A stretch of DNA of 41,257 nt from Gnetum montanum. Lineage: Eukaryota > Streptophyta > Gnetopsida > Gnetales > Gnetaceae. The notes below the pieces were generated by a model. The model was not told where the DNA came from. It did no database searches and saw only the letters and a program-made list of their open reading frames with translations. A program made the position numbers and the translations under genes. Location of the stretch: assembly GCA_015680685.1 (NCBI GenBank), contig MNCI01035665.1, positions 1 to 41,257 of the forward strand. Direction: 5' to 3'. Of the stretch, positions 32,013 to 41,257 are shown one piece after another (within the stretch, counting starts at the first letter, position 1; each line of letters begins with the position of its first letter).

Positions 32013-35000
32013 GTATGTCCTTGTACACAATATTGGTGTTTTGTCTTATAGCTTTCTATCCTTAAAAGATCTTACTTAGGCAATGATGTCTATGCCTACT
32101 GGAAAAGCTCCTAGTTTTGATGAAATTCTTGTTAAATTTTATAACTATTTTTGGCTTTATATCAATTATGACTTTTACTATATCTATAAGGAGGCTGTGA
32201 ATAATGGTTCCTTGGGAAAAATTCTTGATACGGATGTCGTCAAATTTATACCTAAGAAAGTTGATCCTACTTCGATTAAAAATTAGAAACCTATCACTTT
32301 GTTGGGTACCAACTACAAAATTATCGTCCATGTTGTGCTAACCAAGCTTAAGCAACATAACTAGATTTGTTCTAAGGTATTATATTCTTGATAATGTTTT
32401 AGCTATTACAGAAATCTTGTCTGGGGCAAAAGAATCTAATCAATAATGCTTTTGCTTGAAATTATATTTTGATAAAGCATATGATCAAGTTGAATGGTCT
32501 TTTATTTTAAAAACCATTCAACATATGTAGTTGGGTGACTCTGTTATATGACATGTTACTCTCTTAATTCTAGACTCATTTACCAAAATTTTTGTTAATG
32601 GAACATTATCAAAGGACTTTCCGTTGTAACAATTTGTTAGACCAGGTCATCCCCTTGCTTCCTTTTGTTTATAACTACTGCTAGTATTTTGGGATATGCC
32701 TTTGAGTATGCTAATCAAGCCAAAATCATTCAAGGTGTTACTCTTCCAAATGATTCAAGTAGTTTATGAATAAATCAATTTGCTAATGATAGTTTCTTAC
32801 TCTTAAAGAAGATTAGGCAAAAATTAAAAGTGCTATTAGTCTTATTCAATCATACTATGATGCTTTTTAGTTTTAGAATTAATTGAAGCAAATATTAAGG
32901 CATTAGAATTAATTGAAGCTTAATAACTTGGGTACATCTTGGTAGTGGCTTTAACCTCACGAGATTTTCAAGCTTCTTGGTATGCCTATTGCTATTATAC
33001 CTAACATTTCATAGTTTTGGTAAATTTTGGTGCAAAAAGTTCAACAAAAGATTGACAATTGGTCTAGATGGCACTTGACCCTAGTTGGAAGGCTCATTGT
33101 TGGTATACATATTCTTTCTCCATCCCATATTTATTACTCTTCCTTTCTTTCCCCCAATAAGAGCAACTATTTTAAGTTGGAGAAAATTATGTTTGGAATA
33201 ACTACATTTCGATAAGCTACAAAAATGGCAACTTAGATGTTTTAGACATGTGTAAAGAAGATCAAACAAACTCTATAAAGAAAAAGGTTGCTACATCATT
33301 ATTCTAAACAAAGCCACTAAAATGAAAACCAAATAAGACATGTAAAAAAAATAATTGAAGATGATTTAAAAAAACTGTAAATAAATAAAGATCTATCTCT
33401 TCATAGAGGCAAATGATAAAAAAGAACACTTGTAGCCAATCCCATTTTGTTGGAACAAGGCTAGGATGATGATGATGTTTGGAACAACTCCAATTCTTGT
33501 CATAGCTTTGTTCATGTTAAATGGAATATTTGTTGTCTTCCTAAAAGGTATGGTGGACTAGGTGTTTGTAGCTTATACAACCAAGCTATGGTATTGTATG
33601 CAAAATGTATTCTTTGCACCTTAGAATGAAAAGAATGTTGGAAGAAAATCCTTCCTTTTCACTTTCATGAAATTGGCCTTATGTTCCATCTACCACATCT
33701 CTCTTAGTTCAATTCGATTATTTCTCGTCTATCTTTAAATATTAAGGGTTCTACCTTTTTGAAAGCTATTTGGCAAAATTTGAACATTGTTTCTCAGTTT
33801 CTCAAGTGGTGTCCCCATTGGGTCAAAACACATATGATGTACTCACACTCCCTTTGGTAGTCATCTCCTACAGCAAGTGCCTTTCAAAAGTTTAATCATC
33901 TTCTTAAGAAAATTTAAAAAAATCTTCCTATTGAAACTTAGGATGATCTTACAAATGAAGATGGTCTTCTACAAGAAGATGTTATTATTCTAGGGTATTC
34001 TTCTTTCAACAACTATCACTCCTTTTGCAAGCTATTATTTCCCTTATTGTAGAACAAGTAAAGGCTCCACAAGTTGTTCATAAGATGCTTCAAGATAATT
34101 GGCAATGAGCTAATAGTTCTAATATGTTGGATTTTTTCATGACAAAATTTGTTAATTAAATTCTCCTAGTGCATGATTGCTTTTAGTACTTAAACCAAAA
34201 ATGAAATATTCATTGGAGCTTTGATCAATGTGGTAACATCTTTAAAAATCTTAGAAAATTTGGATGGTAAGCTAAAATTGAAATTTTTATTTGGTCTATC
34301 CTTAATAAGCCTACGAGAACAAGAGTTCTACACATTAGTATTGCACTTCCTTGTTGCCCTCACTATTATGCTTTTGAATCTTTGTCACATTTGTTTTAGG
34401 ACTATCAAAGTGTGCAACATATTGCAACTCTTTTTTTTTACTATATCTCTTTACGATGAACTTTTTTTTATTCTTCTCATCTATAATTTCTTGTTGTAGC
34501 TATTAACAATCCGTAGGATGCCTTTGCTATCCCAGAGTTTTTATTCTTGATATGGAAAAAAAGGAGTTCCCACTTGTTCAAAGGTCAATCAATGTTTCTT
34601 TCTAAATGGTGCATTTTAAATTTTCTATGTCAATGCTTTTCCCTGCAATTACATGGAGAATTCAAAAATGTTACTTCATAGAGCAAGATGCTCAATTTGT
34701 TGCAAAGACTTCAAAATGGATGAATTTTGCTTAGATTTGAAAGGTATGCCTTCATATTTGATTATGATGTGGATTTCGCTAGTTAGCTTTCTTAATAGTT
34801 TGTACTCTAAGATGTGCATTGAGTTAAGATGCACTGGCAATATGCTTGTTGATTACTTCACAATATCTTATAATTTTTGTGTTGTCCTCAATTTTCAAAG
34901 GTTAAGAGTTCTTTTTTATTGCTTAGTTAGTTTCCATGCGGTTAAGTAGCATTTGCTTCATTGCGTCTACTTTAGGTAATTTAAAAAGCTTTATTTCTTA

Positions 35001-35030
35001 TGTATTATATATACCTTTGTTTATTTGTAA
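32013..35030 (+). pseudogene. LINE ORF2 3' fragment: reverse transcriptase to C-terminus
   Basis: Decayed LINE in sense orientation, borders approximate. Translation gives MMSMPTGKAPSFDEIL (about 32083), PITLLGTNYKI, the RT block FDKAYDQVEWSF (about 32470) and FANDSFLLLKK (about 32780) at the place of the FADD catalytic box, so a catalytic Asp is Asn. QKIDNWSRWHLTLVGRLIVG, then CCLPKRYGGLGVCSLYNQA (33535-33590) follow, and a zinc-finger-like tail near 34230-34420 (IFKNLRKFGW in another frame). Weak resemblance to an RNase H-like end continues to about 34950. Many stops and frame changes. It is interrupted at 33206-33474 by another LINE tail. EN is absent; see the fragment at 535-2245. Confidence 0.82.
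33206..33474 (+). mobile_element. 5'-truncated LINE tail inserted in the LINE fragment
   Basis: An insertion of about 269 bp splits the host LINE between KIMFG and WNNSNSCHSF. It ends in gtagccaatcccattttgtt, ggaacaaggctagg and (atg)n, the typical 3' end of a plant LINE class with a simple-repeat tail. The flanks atgtttggaataactac (33189-33205) and atgtttggaacaactcc (33475-33491) match at 15 of 17 bases, a good target-site duplication. Confidence 0.85.
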
Positions 35031-35440
35031 ACAATAACTCTCTGATTTTTAAAATATATTTTTTTAAAATTAGTATAAGGTGAAGTTAAATCCTTACTTC
35101 ATACACATGGACCGTTAAAAAAAATAAAAATGATAAAAAAAACAAACATGGGAATCATTGTTTTTTTAAATAATCATTATATGAAAGACGTAAGCCGGAA
35201 AATTTATGTGCTAGTTTGTAAAGTTATCTCACTTAGAGATCGCGTTTAAGAAGGATGGCCTTTGGTGAATTACATTAGGCTAATAAATGTCTTCATCAGG
35301 TAGTTAGATGATTAAGCACAATTGTTATGATCATCCGTTTACGAACCGCCGTATAAACTTGTGGCTTTTCAAAACCACCACGTGGCACATTTGCCAGTGG
35401 GCACAACGGAAAATTACGAGAAACAGCAGGCACACTACTG
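35031..35440. other. Intergenic DNA upstream of the RLP gene
   Basis: AT-rich at first, less so after 35200. No gene or repeat recognised. Confidence 0.45.
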
Positions 35441-35880
35441 TTGAGCTTGACCTTGACCTTTAAACAAACAACAAAGACGGACAAATTTGACCCACGACTT
35501 ACTCAGGAACCCAAAAATTTTAGACATCCAGAAATTTCCAAACCTTGGCGTGGCAGCATCGCCCATTCATCATTTTCACGTTGCACTGTCAACTCAGTCC
35601 AGAGGCAGAGGCAGAGGCAGAGCATCATCATCATAGTATACGGTAACCTTCCAACCACAATTGCAGCACATTGAAAAGCTGTCCCCAAATTGGCACTGTT
35701 GTGAACAAGTCATTCAACTTTCTTCACCAAATACCCGACCTTGCCCAAATTTTCGCCGTGAATGACCCCCGCATCATTACGTTGACGTTAACGTTAACGG
35801 ACTTGAATGGGCATGACCTTGCGCAGCGCAAATTTTGGTTTGCCGTGCATGACCCGCTCGTTGTTGACGTTGACGCAGAC
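35441..35880 (+). promoter_or_regulatory. Putative upstream regulatory region of the RLP gene
   Basis: It contains W-box-like TTGACC at 35447-35452, 35453-35458 and 35487-35492. TTGACG, which combines a W-box core with the TGACG core bound by bZIP factors, occurs at 35782-35787, 35864-35869 and 35870-35875. Two imperfect copies of a roughly 70-bp stretch (about 35743-35812 and 35828-35895) carry the latter motifs. Such motifs are common upstream of defence genes. No TATA box was found. Regulation is inferred from motifs only. Confidence 0.4.
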
Positions 35881-36000
35881 TTAGACTTGAATGGACGACT
35901 CAAGAAATGCTTCATTTGTAAGGTATTGCTCGATCAAAAAATACTCACTCACTGCTGCACCTCCAACACTACGACAGAATTGCACTTGTATTTTCAATAA
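35671..36000 (+). other. 109-codon open frame directly upstream of the RLP
   Basis: ATG 35671 to TAA 35998-36000. The last base of the stop is the A of the RLP start (TAATG). The frame is low-complexity and internally repeated (FAVNDPRIITLTL, later FAVHDPLVVDVDADLDLN). The duplicated copy at 31885-32010 is also open in this frame (NKSLSFLHQIPNL, AVNDPHVVTLTV). It may be an upstream ORF in the RLP leader, or chance. Confidence 0.3.
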
Positions 36001-38255
36001 TGAAGACGAGAAGGACTACTCCCAATCTTCTCTTTATTTTGTTGCTATTATTTGCTGCTGCTGCTTCTTCTGCTTATGATTATGCATCATCTTCTGTTGC
36101 TGCTCTTGCTCCTCCTCTTGTGGCTCCTGCTCATCACAATGACAAGGGGCACCGCTTGCAAACAGAGGCACAGGCATTGCTTTCATTCAAGTCCAAAATC
36201 ACCGATGATCCTCATCATACATTGGCCAACTGGAATCTCAACAACACTCACAACCTCTGCAGTAGCAACAATGATGATAATTCCTCCTGGTATGGTGTCA
36301 CATGCACTTCTCCCCCTCCTTTCACTGTCATTTCCTTATATCTCTTTTCCTCAGGATTAACAGGGAACATGTCTGCCTCTATCTGCAATCTTACCTTTCT
36401 CCATACTCTTGATCTCTTTGCTAATAATTTGATGGGTCAGATTCCTCCATGTTTGGGAAGATGCACTTCTCTTGTGTCTTTAGATTTATCATGGAACAGC
36501 TTTTCAGGTCTCATTCCCTTGTCATTGGCCAATCTCACCTCTTTGCAAGAACTGGATCTCTCTCATAATAATTTGGTAGGAGAGGTTCCTCAGGCCTTGT
36601 CAAAATGCAGTCACCTTGAGAGATTAGATTTAAGTAATAACATGCTTTCAGGTAGCATTCCCTCGTCCTTGGGCAACCTCTCTCATCTTTGGTATCTTGG
36701 CTTGGGAGGTGCCTCACATGACGACGAGGAAGACAATTTAAGTGGCCTTATTCCACCACAGTTGGCAAAACTCCGTCATTTAAGCACCCTCCACATCCAT
36801 GGAGATTATATCGTGGGCAGTTTACCAGCAGAGTTTGGAAACCTCAGCATGCCTATAGACTTGGAGATCAATGCAAGGAATCTGAATGTAAATCTGCAGC
36901 TATTACCAAATCTCACAAGCTTGCGCTATCTGTCTTTGAGGGTAAGCAATTTCAGTGGCAAAATACCAGCGGAAATAGGATCTCTCAAGTCCCTGTCGCA
37001 TCTTGAATTGTCAGGAATATTTACAAGTGCAGGGGGCATACCTAAAGAGCTTTGTCAGTTATCTCATCTTTACCGATTGATATTAGATTACACGCAAGTC
37101 GATGGTCATTTTCCTCACTGCATAGCTAACATGGCACTGCTGAATGAACTGCAGCTTCCTGGTAACAGACTTAAGGGAGAACTTGCCCCCGGTGTATTCT
37201 CAAATCTTTCTCATCTTCTTGTTTTAGATTTGTCGTCTAATGCATTCAACTGGCATTCTGATGTTGAATTACCATCATCTCTGCGAATGATTTCTGCCGG
37301 CTCTAGTAATTTCTCAGGGCCTTTGCCCGAATCTTTGTCCAACTGTACACAACTTGCCGTCTTAGATTTCAGAAACAATAGTGTATCCGGTGAGTTGCCC
37401 GGTTACATAGCAAAAATGCAGAGTTTGGTCATCCTAGAGCTGGGTTGCAACAGTTTAGAGGGATTCATTCCCAATTGGGTATCAAATTTGAAAACGTTGC
37501 AAATTTTAGATTTATCAAATAATAAATTTGAAGGAAATATACCACAAGCCTTGTTAGGGATGGCAGGATTTGTCCAGCATGAAGTAGTCCCTGAAAAGGA
37601 TAGCTCTGACTCTATAATATGGACGGAAAAAGGTTCTGAATTCATCCTCAATGTGAAGGTGAGTTTGACCGAAAAAGGTTCGGAAATTTTGAGGGTATAC
37701 GTGATCCCGGAAGAGCGTGTGCTTGATCTCTCTGCAAATAATTTGACAGGGCAAATTCCAAGTTCCATCGGAATTATGAGTGGTATAAGAATACTGAATT
37801 TATCCTGCAACATGTTAGAAGGAGAAATACCAGCAAGTATTTCAAATATGAGCAATTTAGAGGAGCTGGACTTGAACTCCAACATATTGATAGGGGCCAT
37901 CCCATCACAGTTGCTGAATTTGACATTTTTGAGTTCATTTAATGTATCTAACAATCTTCTCTGTGGAAGGACTCCAACTGGTGAACAGTTTAACACATTT
38001 GATGAAACTTGTTTTCAAGGTAATAAATGTCTTTGCGGCTATTCTCCAGAGCATCTATGTTCAGCACCAGAGCATGGAAAAGATACTGAAAATACAAAGC
38101 AACAACAGGTAAAAAAGACATGGTTTGATAAAATACAAGATAAAGTATCAATAGTTGCAGTGGGTTTCGGATTTGGGCTTGCATTTGGAGGTGTCTGGGC
38201 TCTGTACTTTTTATGGGAACCATTCCAAAAGTTCTTTGGCTACCTGGGCATCTAA
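36000..38255 (+). CDS. Leucine-rich-repeat receptor-like protein (RLP), 751 aa, intronless
   Basis: Cell-surface receptor-like protein without a kinase. The start MKTRRTTPN leads a hydrophobic signal peptide (LLFILLLLFAAAASSA, to about residue 25). The LRRNT-2 cap spans about 52-102 (EAQALLSFKSKITDDP, then SSWYGVTC). About 17 plant-type LRRs follow (LDLSNNMLSGSIPSSLGN is a good example) to about residue 520. A short island at about 521-571 contains two TEKGSE copies. Four LRRs follow from RVLDLSANNLTGQIP (573) and a C-terminal cap with paired Cys. One membrane helix is at about 716-739 with GFGFGLAFGGV, rich in the small-residue spacing that RLPs use to pair with SOBIR1-type kinases. The tail is about 12 residues. 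Many N-glycosylation sites (for example NLS, NLT, NCT). The frame is intact and intronless, as is common in this family. Ligand and role (defence or development) cannot be read from sequence. Confidence 0.95.
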   Translation: MKTRRTTPNLLFILLLLFAAAASSAYDYASSSVAALAPPLVAPAHHNDKGHRLQTEAQALLSFKSKITDDPHHTLANWNLNNTHNLCSSNNDDNSSWYGVTCTSPPPFTVISLYLFSSGLTGNMSASICNLTFLHTLDLFANNLMGQIPPCLGRCTSLVSLDLSWNSFSGLIPLSLANLTSLQELDLSHNNLVGEVPQALSKCSHLERLDLSNNMLSGSIPSSLGNLSHLWYLGLGGASHDDEEDNLSGLIPPQLAKLRHLSTLHIHGDYIVGSLPAEFGNLSMPIDLEINARNLNVNLQLLPNLTSLRYLSLRVSNFSGKIPAEIGSLKSLSHLELSGIFTSAGGIPKELCQLSHLYRLILDYTQVDGHFPHCIANMALLNELQLPGNRLKGELAPGVFSNLSHLLVLDLSSNAFNWHSDVELPSSLRMISAGSSNFSGPLPESLSNCTQLAVLDFRNNSVSGELPGYIAKMQSLVILELGCNSLEGFIPNWVSNLKTLQILDLSNNKFEGNIPQALLGMAGFVQHEVVPEKDSSDSIIWTEKGSEFILNVKVSLTEKGSEILRVYVIPEERVLDLSANNLTGQIPSSIGIMSGIRILNLSCNMLEGEIPASISNMSNLEELDLNSNILIGAIPSQLLNLTFLSSFNVSNNLLCGRTPTGEQFNTFDETCFQGNKCLCGYSPEHLCSAPEHGKDTENTKQQQVKKTWFDKIQDKVSIVAVGFGFGLAFGGVWALYFLWEPFQKFFGYLGI

Positions 38256-39734
38256 TAGCACCTTGGCAAATATGTGCAATTAATTTATAAATGTACTTGG
38301 ATGGATGTAGGCGAAAAATGTGAATAGTTCCTCTTTTGGCAATATTAGTGTAGTGAATGTCTCTGCTCAAACTGTCAATATCAACTGTACTTTTTTTCAC
38401 CGTGCAATGTATGGATTTCAATTCTACAGGGCTGTTGCTCTGAGTTATTTCTAATTTAGGCCACCAACCTTAACGTTATGTGGTGTTTTAATCGTAACCA
38501 CATGTTAAATGTTAACCCTTTTTAATTTTAAAAGAATATGTCGATATTAGCATTACTGGAGCACCATACCGGTGTTCTACAAATGCAACTAGTGTTAACT
38601 TTAACCATTGCAAGGATAATTCTTTACTGCAGGAGCATGGCTGCAATGTATAACAATTGAAGTTGAGTTAACTCACAGTAATTTGGCTACCTTATTAAAG
38701 GTAAGGTAGACAGTAATGCGTGTGTTGAATTCTGATCAAGTTCAAACCCTTTTCAAACTACAACAGGAGAGGTAAAAGCTAAAGCTGCATTTAAAAGATA
38801 GAAAGGAAGTAAATTAAACATCTGTAGAACAGTTTGCAGCAGCAACTCCCAAAGCCCCTTCTCTTTACTGTATACCGGATTAATTACATTGCATTTAGTC
38901 ATCTGATTTATTAAAGTATCATATAAAATTTCAACGGGATTTTTAAAAGAAAGGAGCTCTGCTGAGTGTAAAAATAATGAATTGTTAATTAAATATCATA
39001 TGATATCTAAATCAAAGCTATAACATATTTTAAAAGCTTTGTAAAGGATTTAAATTGTAAAATAATTGTTTACAAACAACATTGTTACGAACTAAAGCAG
39101 TAAGTTGAGTTCAAACATTTTATATGTGATCTTCGTTTACCAAAGATTCCAATGTTACATATGAGCAATGGTACAATTGAAAACAATGCAACATACAAAT
39201 AAAAAACATCAAATCCATCCATCCATCCATGTGTTGAAGAGAGTGAATGCTATTCAATTAAAAATTCTGCAATTTTTTAAATATATGTGAAATCAACCAT
39301 CATCATCTTCACTACATCAAGCTATCATATTTCACATCCAAGCAAAACATTTGTTGCCATCATTTTTGAAATAAATTTGTTTGGTCTCAAAATTTTTTGT
39401 AAAAACATGCATCTTTGTGGACCCAAAACAACAAACGGTTAAAGATGATACTTTATATTCTTCAAGTTCTACCTATTTATGCATTTAACAAATAAGCTTA
39501 TTCTTTTTTTAATGCATGAAAAGGTTTTAAATTAAAAGTTGGGTATACTATATTAGTTGTGTCTAAAGCCTCAACAATGCCTTAACATGGAATAAAACTT
39601 TTAAAAGTGAGATTATCTTTTAATCAACATTTGAATTGAGTAGTGGGTGGGCTTAATGAATAGGTAGAATGAAACCTTAATGCTCATTTTGTTTTATCTT
39701 ACCTAGAAAATAGCAAGGATTTTGGTTTTAACCT
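38256..39734. other. RLP 3' flank and AT-rich intergenic DNA
   Basis: The first few hundred bases probably include the RLP 3' untranslated region; no poly(A) site can be fixed. The remainder is AT-rich with no gene, RNA or element recognised. An atccatccatccat run lies near 39215-39228. Confidence 0.5.
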
Positions 39735-40219
39735 TGATGGGACGCGATATCGCATGGGCCACGATATTGCGGCCACTGGGATATTGCATCCCACACGATA
39801 TCGCGGTGCGTTGCAAAGTCTATAAATAAGAGGCAGCTCTCCCTTGTTTTCCATCCTAGGCTTAGACCATAGTGAAACTCTGGTAGTTTGATCTCTCCAA
39901 AGATAGAATATTTTTTATGTGCCCGCAGTAGGAACTCCAAAGTGAACGGATCTTTATTCGAGCAGACATTGTACCTGAACACAAGTTTGTGCACGGCAAT
40001 AAAGACGAACTTCTTGGATAAACCTTGTAGTGCATGGAATAGGCTAATTAGGACTTTTATTTATTGTTATTTACTATTTTTCATTTAAATGCTTATTAGT
40101 TATTAAATCTCTCTCAACCCTTCTCTCCTAGTTAAGTGCCTCAGTACGATCGCTTCGAGCATGTGCGTTACGCGTGGTAATCCTAGCAACGATTAGCGTT
40201 TGGTAACCATGGTTGCATT
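39735..40219 (+). repeat. Truncated LTR related to element B (LTR D)
   Basis: Starts TGATGGGACGCG. It has GCGATATCGC (39744-39753) and several degenerate copies including CGATATCG (39796-39803). TATAAATA is at 39821-39828 and the poly(A) hairpin at 39951-39958 and 39998-40005. The conserved gattagcgtttggtaacc ends it. About 485 bp align to the 780-bp LTR of B. Homology stops at gcatt (40215-40219), where another LTR seems to begin. Confidence 0.82.
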
Positions 40220-40509
40220 TGAAACACCCTAAAAAAATGCGGGGTCATCCTTACTTCACCAGGCTCTTGTAGTCCACGTAGCACCACGATAGTTCATCAA
40301 GAGGAGAACGTTCTAAGTTCAGGCCGGGCCAGTTCGGCAAATTTTCTAGTTTAGGCATGGACATGTTCTGTGTCATCCTGCCTGTCCATCAAAGTAGCTT
40401 GCCAAGACAACAGCCTGCTCAGAAAAGGCACGCGAAGTTGGTAGCAGCATTCTGGATGCGTAAAAAATAGTTCGGCAAGTTTTCTAAGTCACAAAGCTTG
40501 CTATGCTAT

Positions 40510-40529
40510 GCTACGCTATGTAGCGTAGC
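40510..40529. repeat. Palindrome, 9-bp arms
   Basis: gctacgcta, 2-bp spacer tg, tagcgtagc. Confidence 0.9.
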
Positions 40530-40559
40530 AAGCTTCAGAAGATGATGGCGGAACAAAGT

Positions 40560-40589
40560 GCTACACTACGTGACGTCATGCAGTGTAGC
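40560..40589. repeat. Concentric palindrome around TGACGTCA
   Basis: Arms gctacact (40560-40567) and agtgtagc (40582-40589) are exact reverse complements and share their centre with the inner palindrome TGACGTCA (40571-40578), a classic bZIP binding site. Confidence 0.9.
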
Positions 40590-40831
40590 ATGGCAGCAAC
40601 TTCACTAACCACTCCCCTCGCCCAACTTCGAGTTCTGCAAAGATGTCCCTTTCCATCAGGAAGCGATGAACCATGTCTGCTGCTATGCTACGCTGAGCTA
40701 CATGGCACAGTAATCCTGCGGAAGAGACAGAAGACAATTCGAAAGGGCGGAGTCAACGGAGTTCACAAGACTTGCATCACAAAAGACAAGGTTTGCAAAT
40801 CGGCAAAGCTTTTTTGTGGCTAATGCCAGTT

Positions 40832-40856
40832 GCTATGCTACGTAGCGTAGCATAGC
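40832..40856. repeat. Palindrome, 11-bp arms
   Basis: gctatgctacg, 3-bp spacer tag, cgtagcatagc. Confidence 0.93.
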
Positions 40857-41257
40857 GTAGTAAGCATGTGAAATATAGCAGAACATGCGACAAACTGTTA
40901 CGACTACACCAAGCATGCTACGTCACAAAGCATAGCAAGACATGTAGGTGGTTGAGCGACATCAATGCACCCCACCTAATCGGACCATTGGCACATGTCT
41001 CCAGACGTTGATGGCACAATGATGGCATAGCAGGATTGCAGTTATTGCATACAGGTTCGCATCACAGCAGTTATTGCATACATCGATCATGTAGGTCCAA
41101 CGGTCACAAATGACACAAATGGCGCCAGCAAGACAGCGAAAGCCCGAGGCACGTAGCATTCAAACCACCCCTTCACACATCCTTTGTCCTATAAATACCC
41201 CTACAAACAGCATTAAAAGTCCCCTGGCTCTCTCTCTGGCTTCCGCGCCCCCCCCCC

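Larger units (their letters stand above)
40220..41257 (+). repeat. Probable start of another LTR retrotransposon (LTR E, partial)
   Basis: The sequence changes at TGAAACACCCTAAAAAAATG, a start resembling the TGTAACACCC ends of many plant LTRs. It contains no gene but a set of palindromes built on GCTACG and GCTATG (40496-40929), and TATAAATA at 41190-41197 near the window end. This fits a 1-kb U3 followed by R. The downstream end and target duplication (expected gcatt) lie outside the window. The final run of C may mark a sequencing limit. Confidence 0.5.

Noticed and set aside
36052-36360. Leu-rich 102-codon frame overlapping the RLP
   Set aside because: It is a second frame of the RLP signal peptide and LRRNT coding sequence, with no independent motif.
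37403-37996. 197-codon minus-strand frame inside the RLP
   Set aside because: A shadow of the repetitive LRR codons on the opposite strand; no start context or motif.
36000-38255. Receptor kinase rather than receptor-like protein
   Set aside because: The frame ends about 12 residues after the membrane helix and no kinase motif occurs in the following 1.4 kb.

Overview
The window looks like intergenic and genic DNA from a seed plant with a large, repeat-rich nuclear genome. The evidence is nested Ty3/gypsy LTR retrotransposons of an Athila-like type, a decayed LINE, a Ty1/copia relic, and one intact, intronless plant leucine-rich-repeat receptor-like protein (RLP) gene. A conifer or other gymnosperm would fit the old, stop-riddled nested elements, but nothing here fixes the species.

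Layout. Positions 1-4767 hold old relics: a LINE endonuclease remnant (about 535-2245) carrying a SINE-like insertion, a 9 x 32 bp minisatellite (2246-2533), AT-rich DNA without genes, and a copia protease fragment (4471-4767). Positions 4768-30999 are one nested block. A minus-strand Athila-like element (C) was hit twice. Element A (+, 6055-19391, 13.3 kb, near-complete domain set) lies in C's internal region. Element B (+, 23641-30505, 6.9 kb, lacking RT, RNase H and IN) lies in C's 5' LTR. B is bounded by an exact 5-bp duplication (gttac) and A by a near-exact one (ttgat/tcgat). Positions 31000-32012 contain a 45-bp tandem duplication and a second copy of part of the RLP upstream region. 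Positions 32013 to about 35030 are the reverse transcriptase half of a LINE, itself interrupted by a short LINE tail with a 17-bp target duplication. Positions 35440-38255 are the RLP gene and its upstream region, rich in W-box-like motifs. Positions 38256-39734 show no gene. From 39735 there is a B-type LTR fragment, apparently interrupted at 40220 by the start of another LTR (E) that runs off the window.

What acts together. The only gene that looks functional is the RLP at 36000-38255: signal peptide, about 17 LRRs, a short island, 4 LRRs, one membrane helix and a 12-residue tail. Such proteins usually sense ligands at the cell surface in defence or development through a partner kinase. All retroelement genes are broken, mostly by stops that look like C-to-T or G-to-A changes.

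The most interesting signals are in the retroelements. (1) Element A has a single 951-codon extra frame between integrase and 3' LTR, with no apparent frameshift, preceded by a splice-acceptor-like CAG|ATG that element B shares. (2) A collinear series of non-coding blocks between integrase and that frame is recognisable in A, B and C. (3) Every LTR type carries its own short-repeat or palindrome array just upstream of an identical TATAAATA box. (4) A hairpin buries the AATAAA signal in the A, B and D LTRs. No new immune, CRISPR-like or metabolic system was found.
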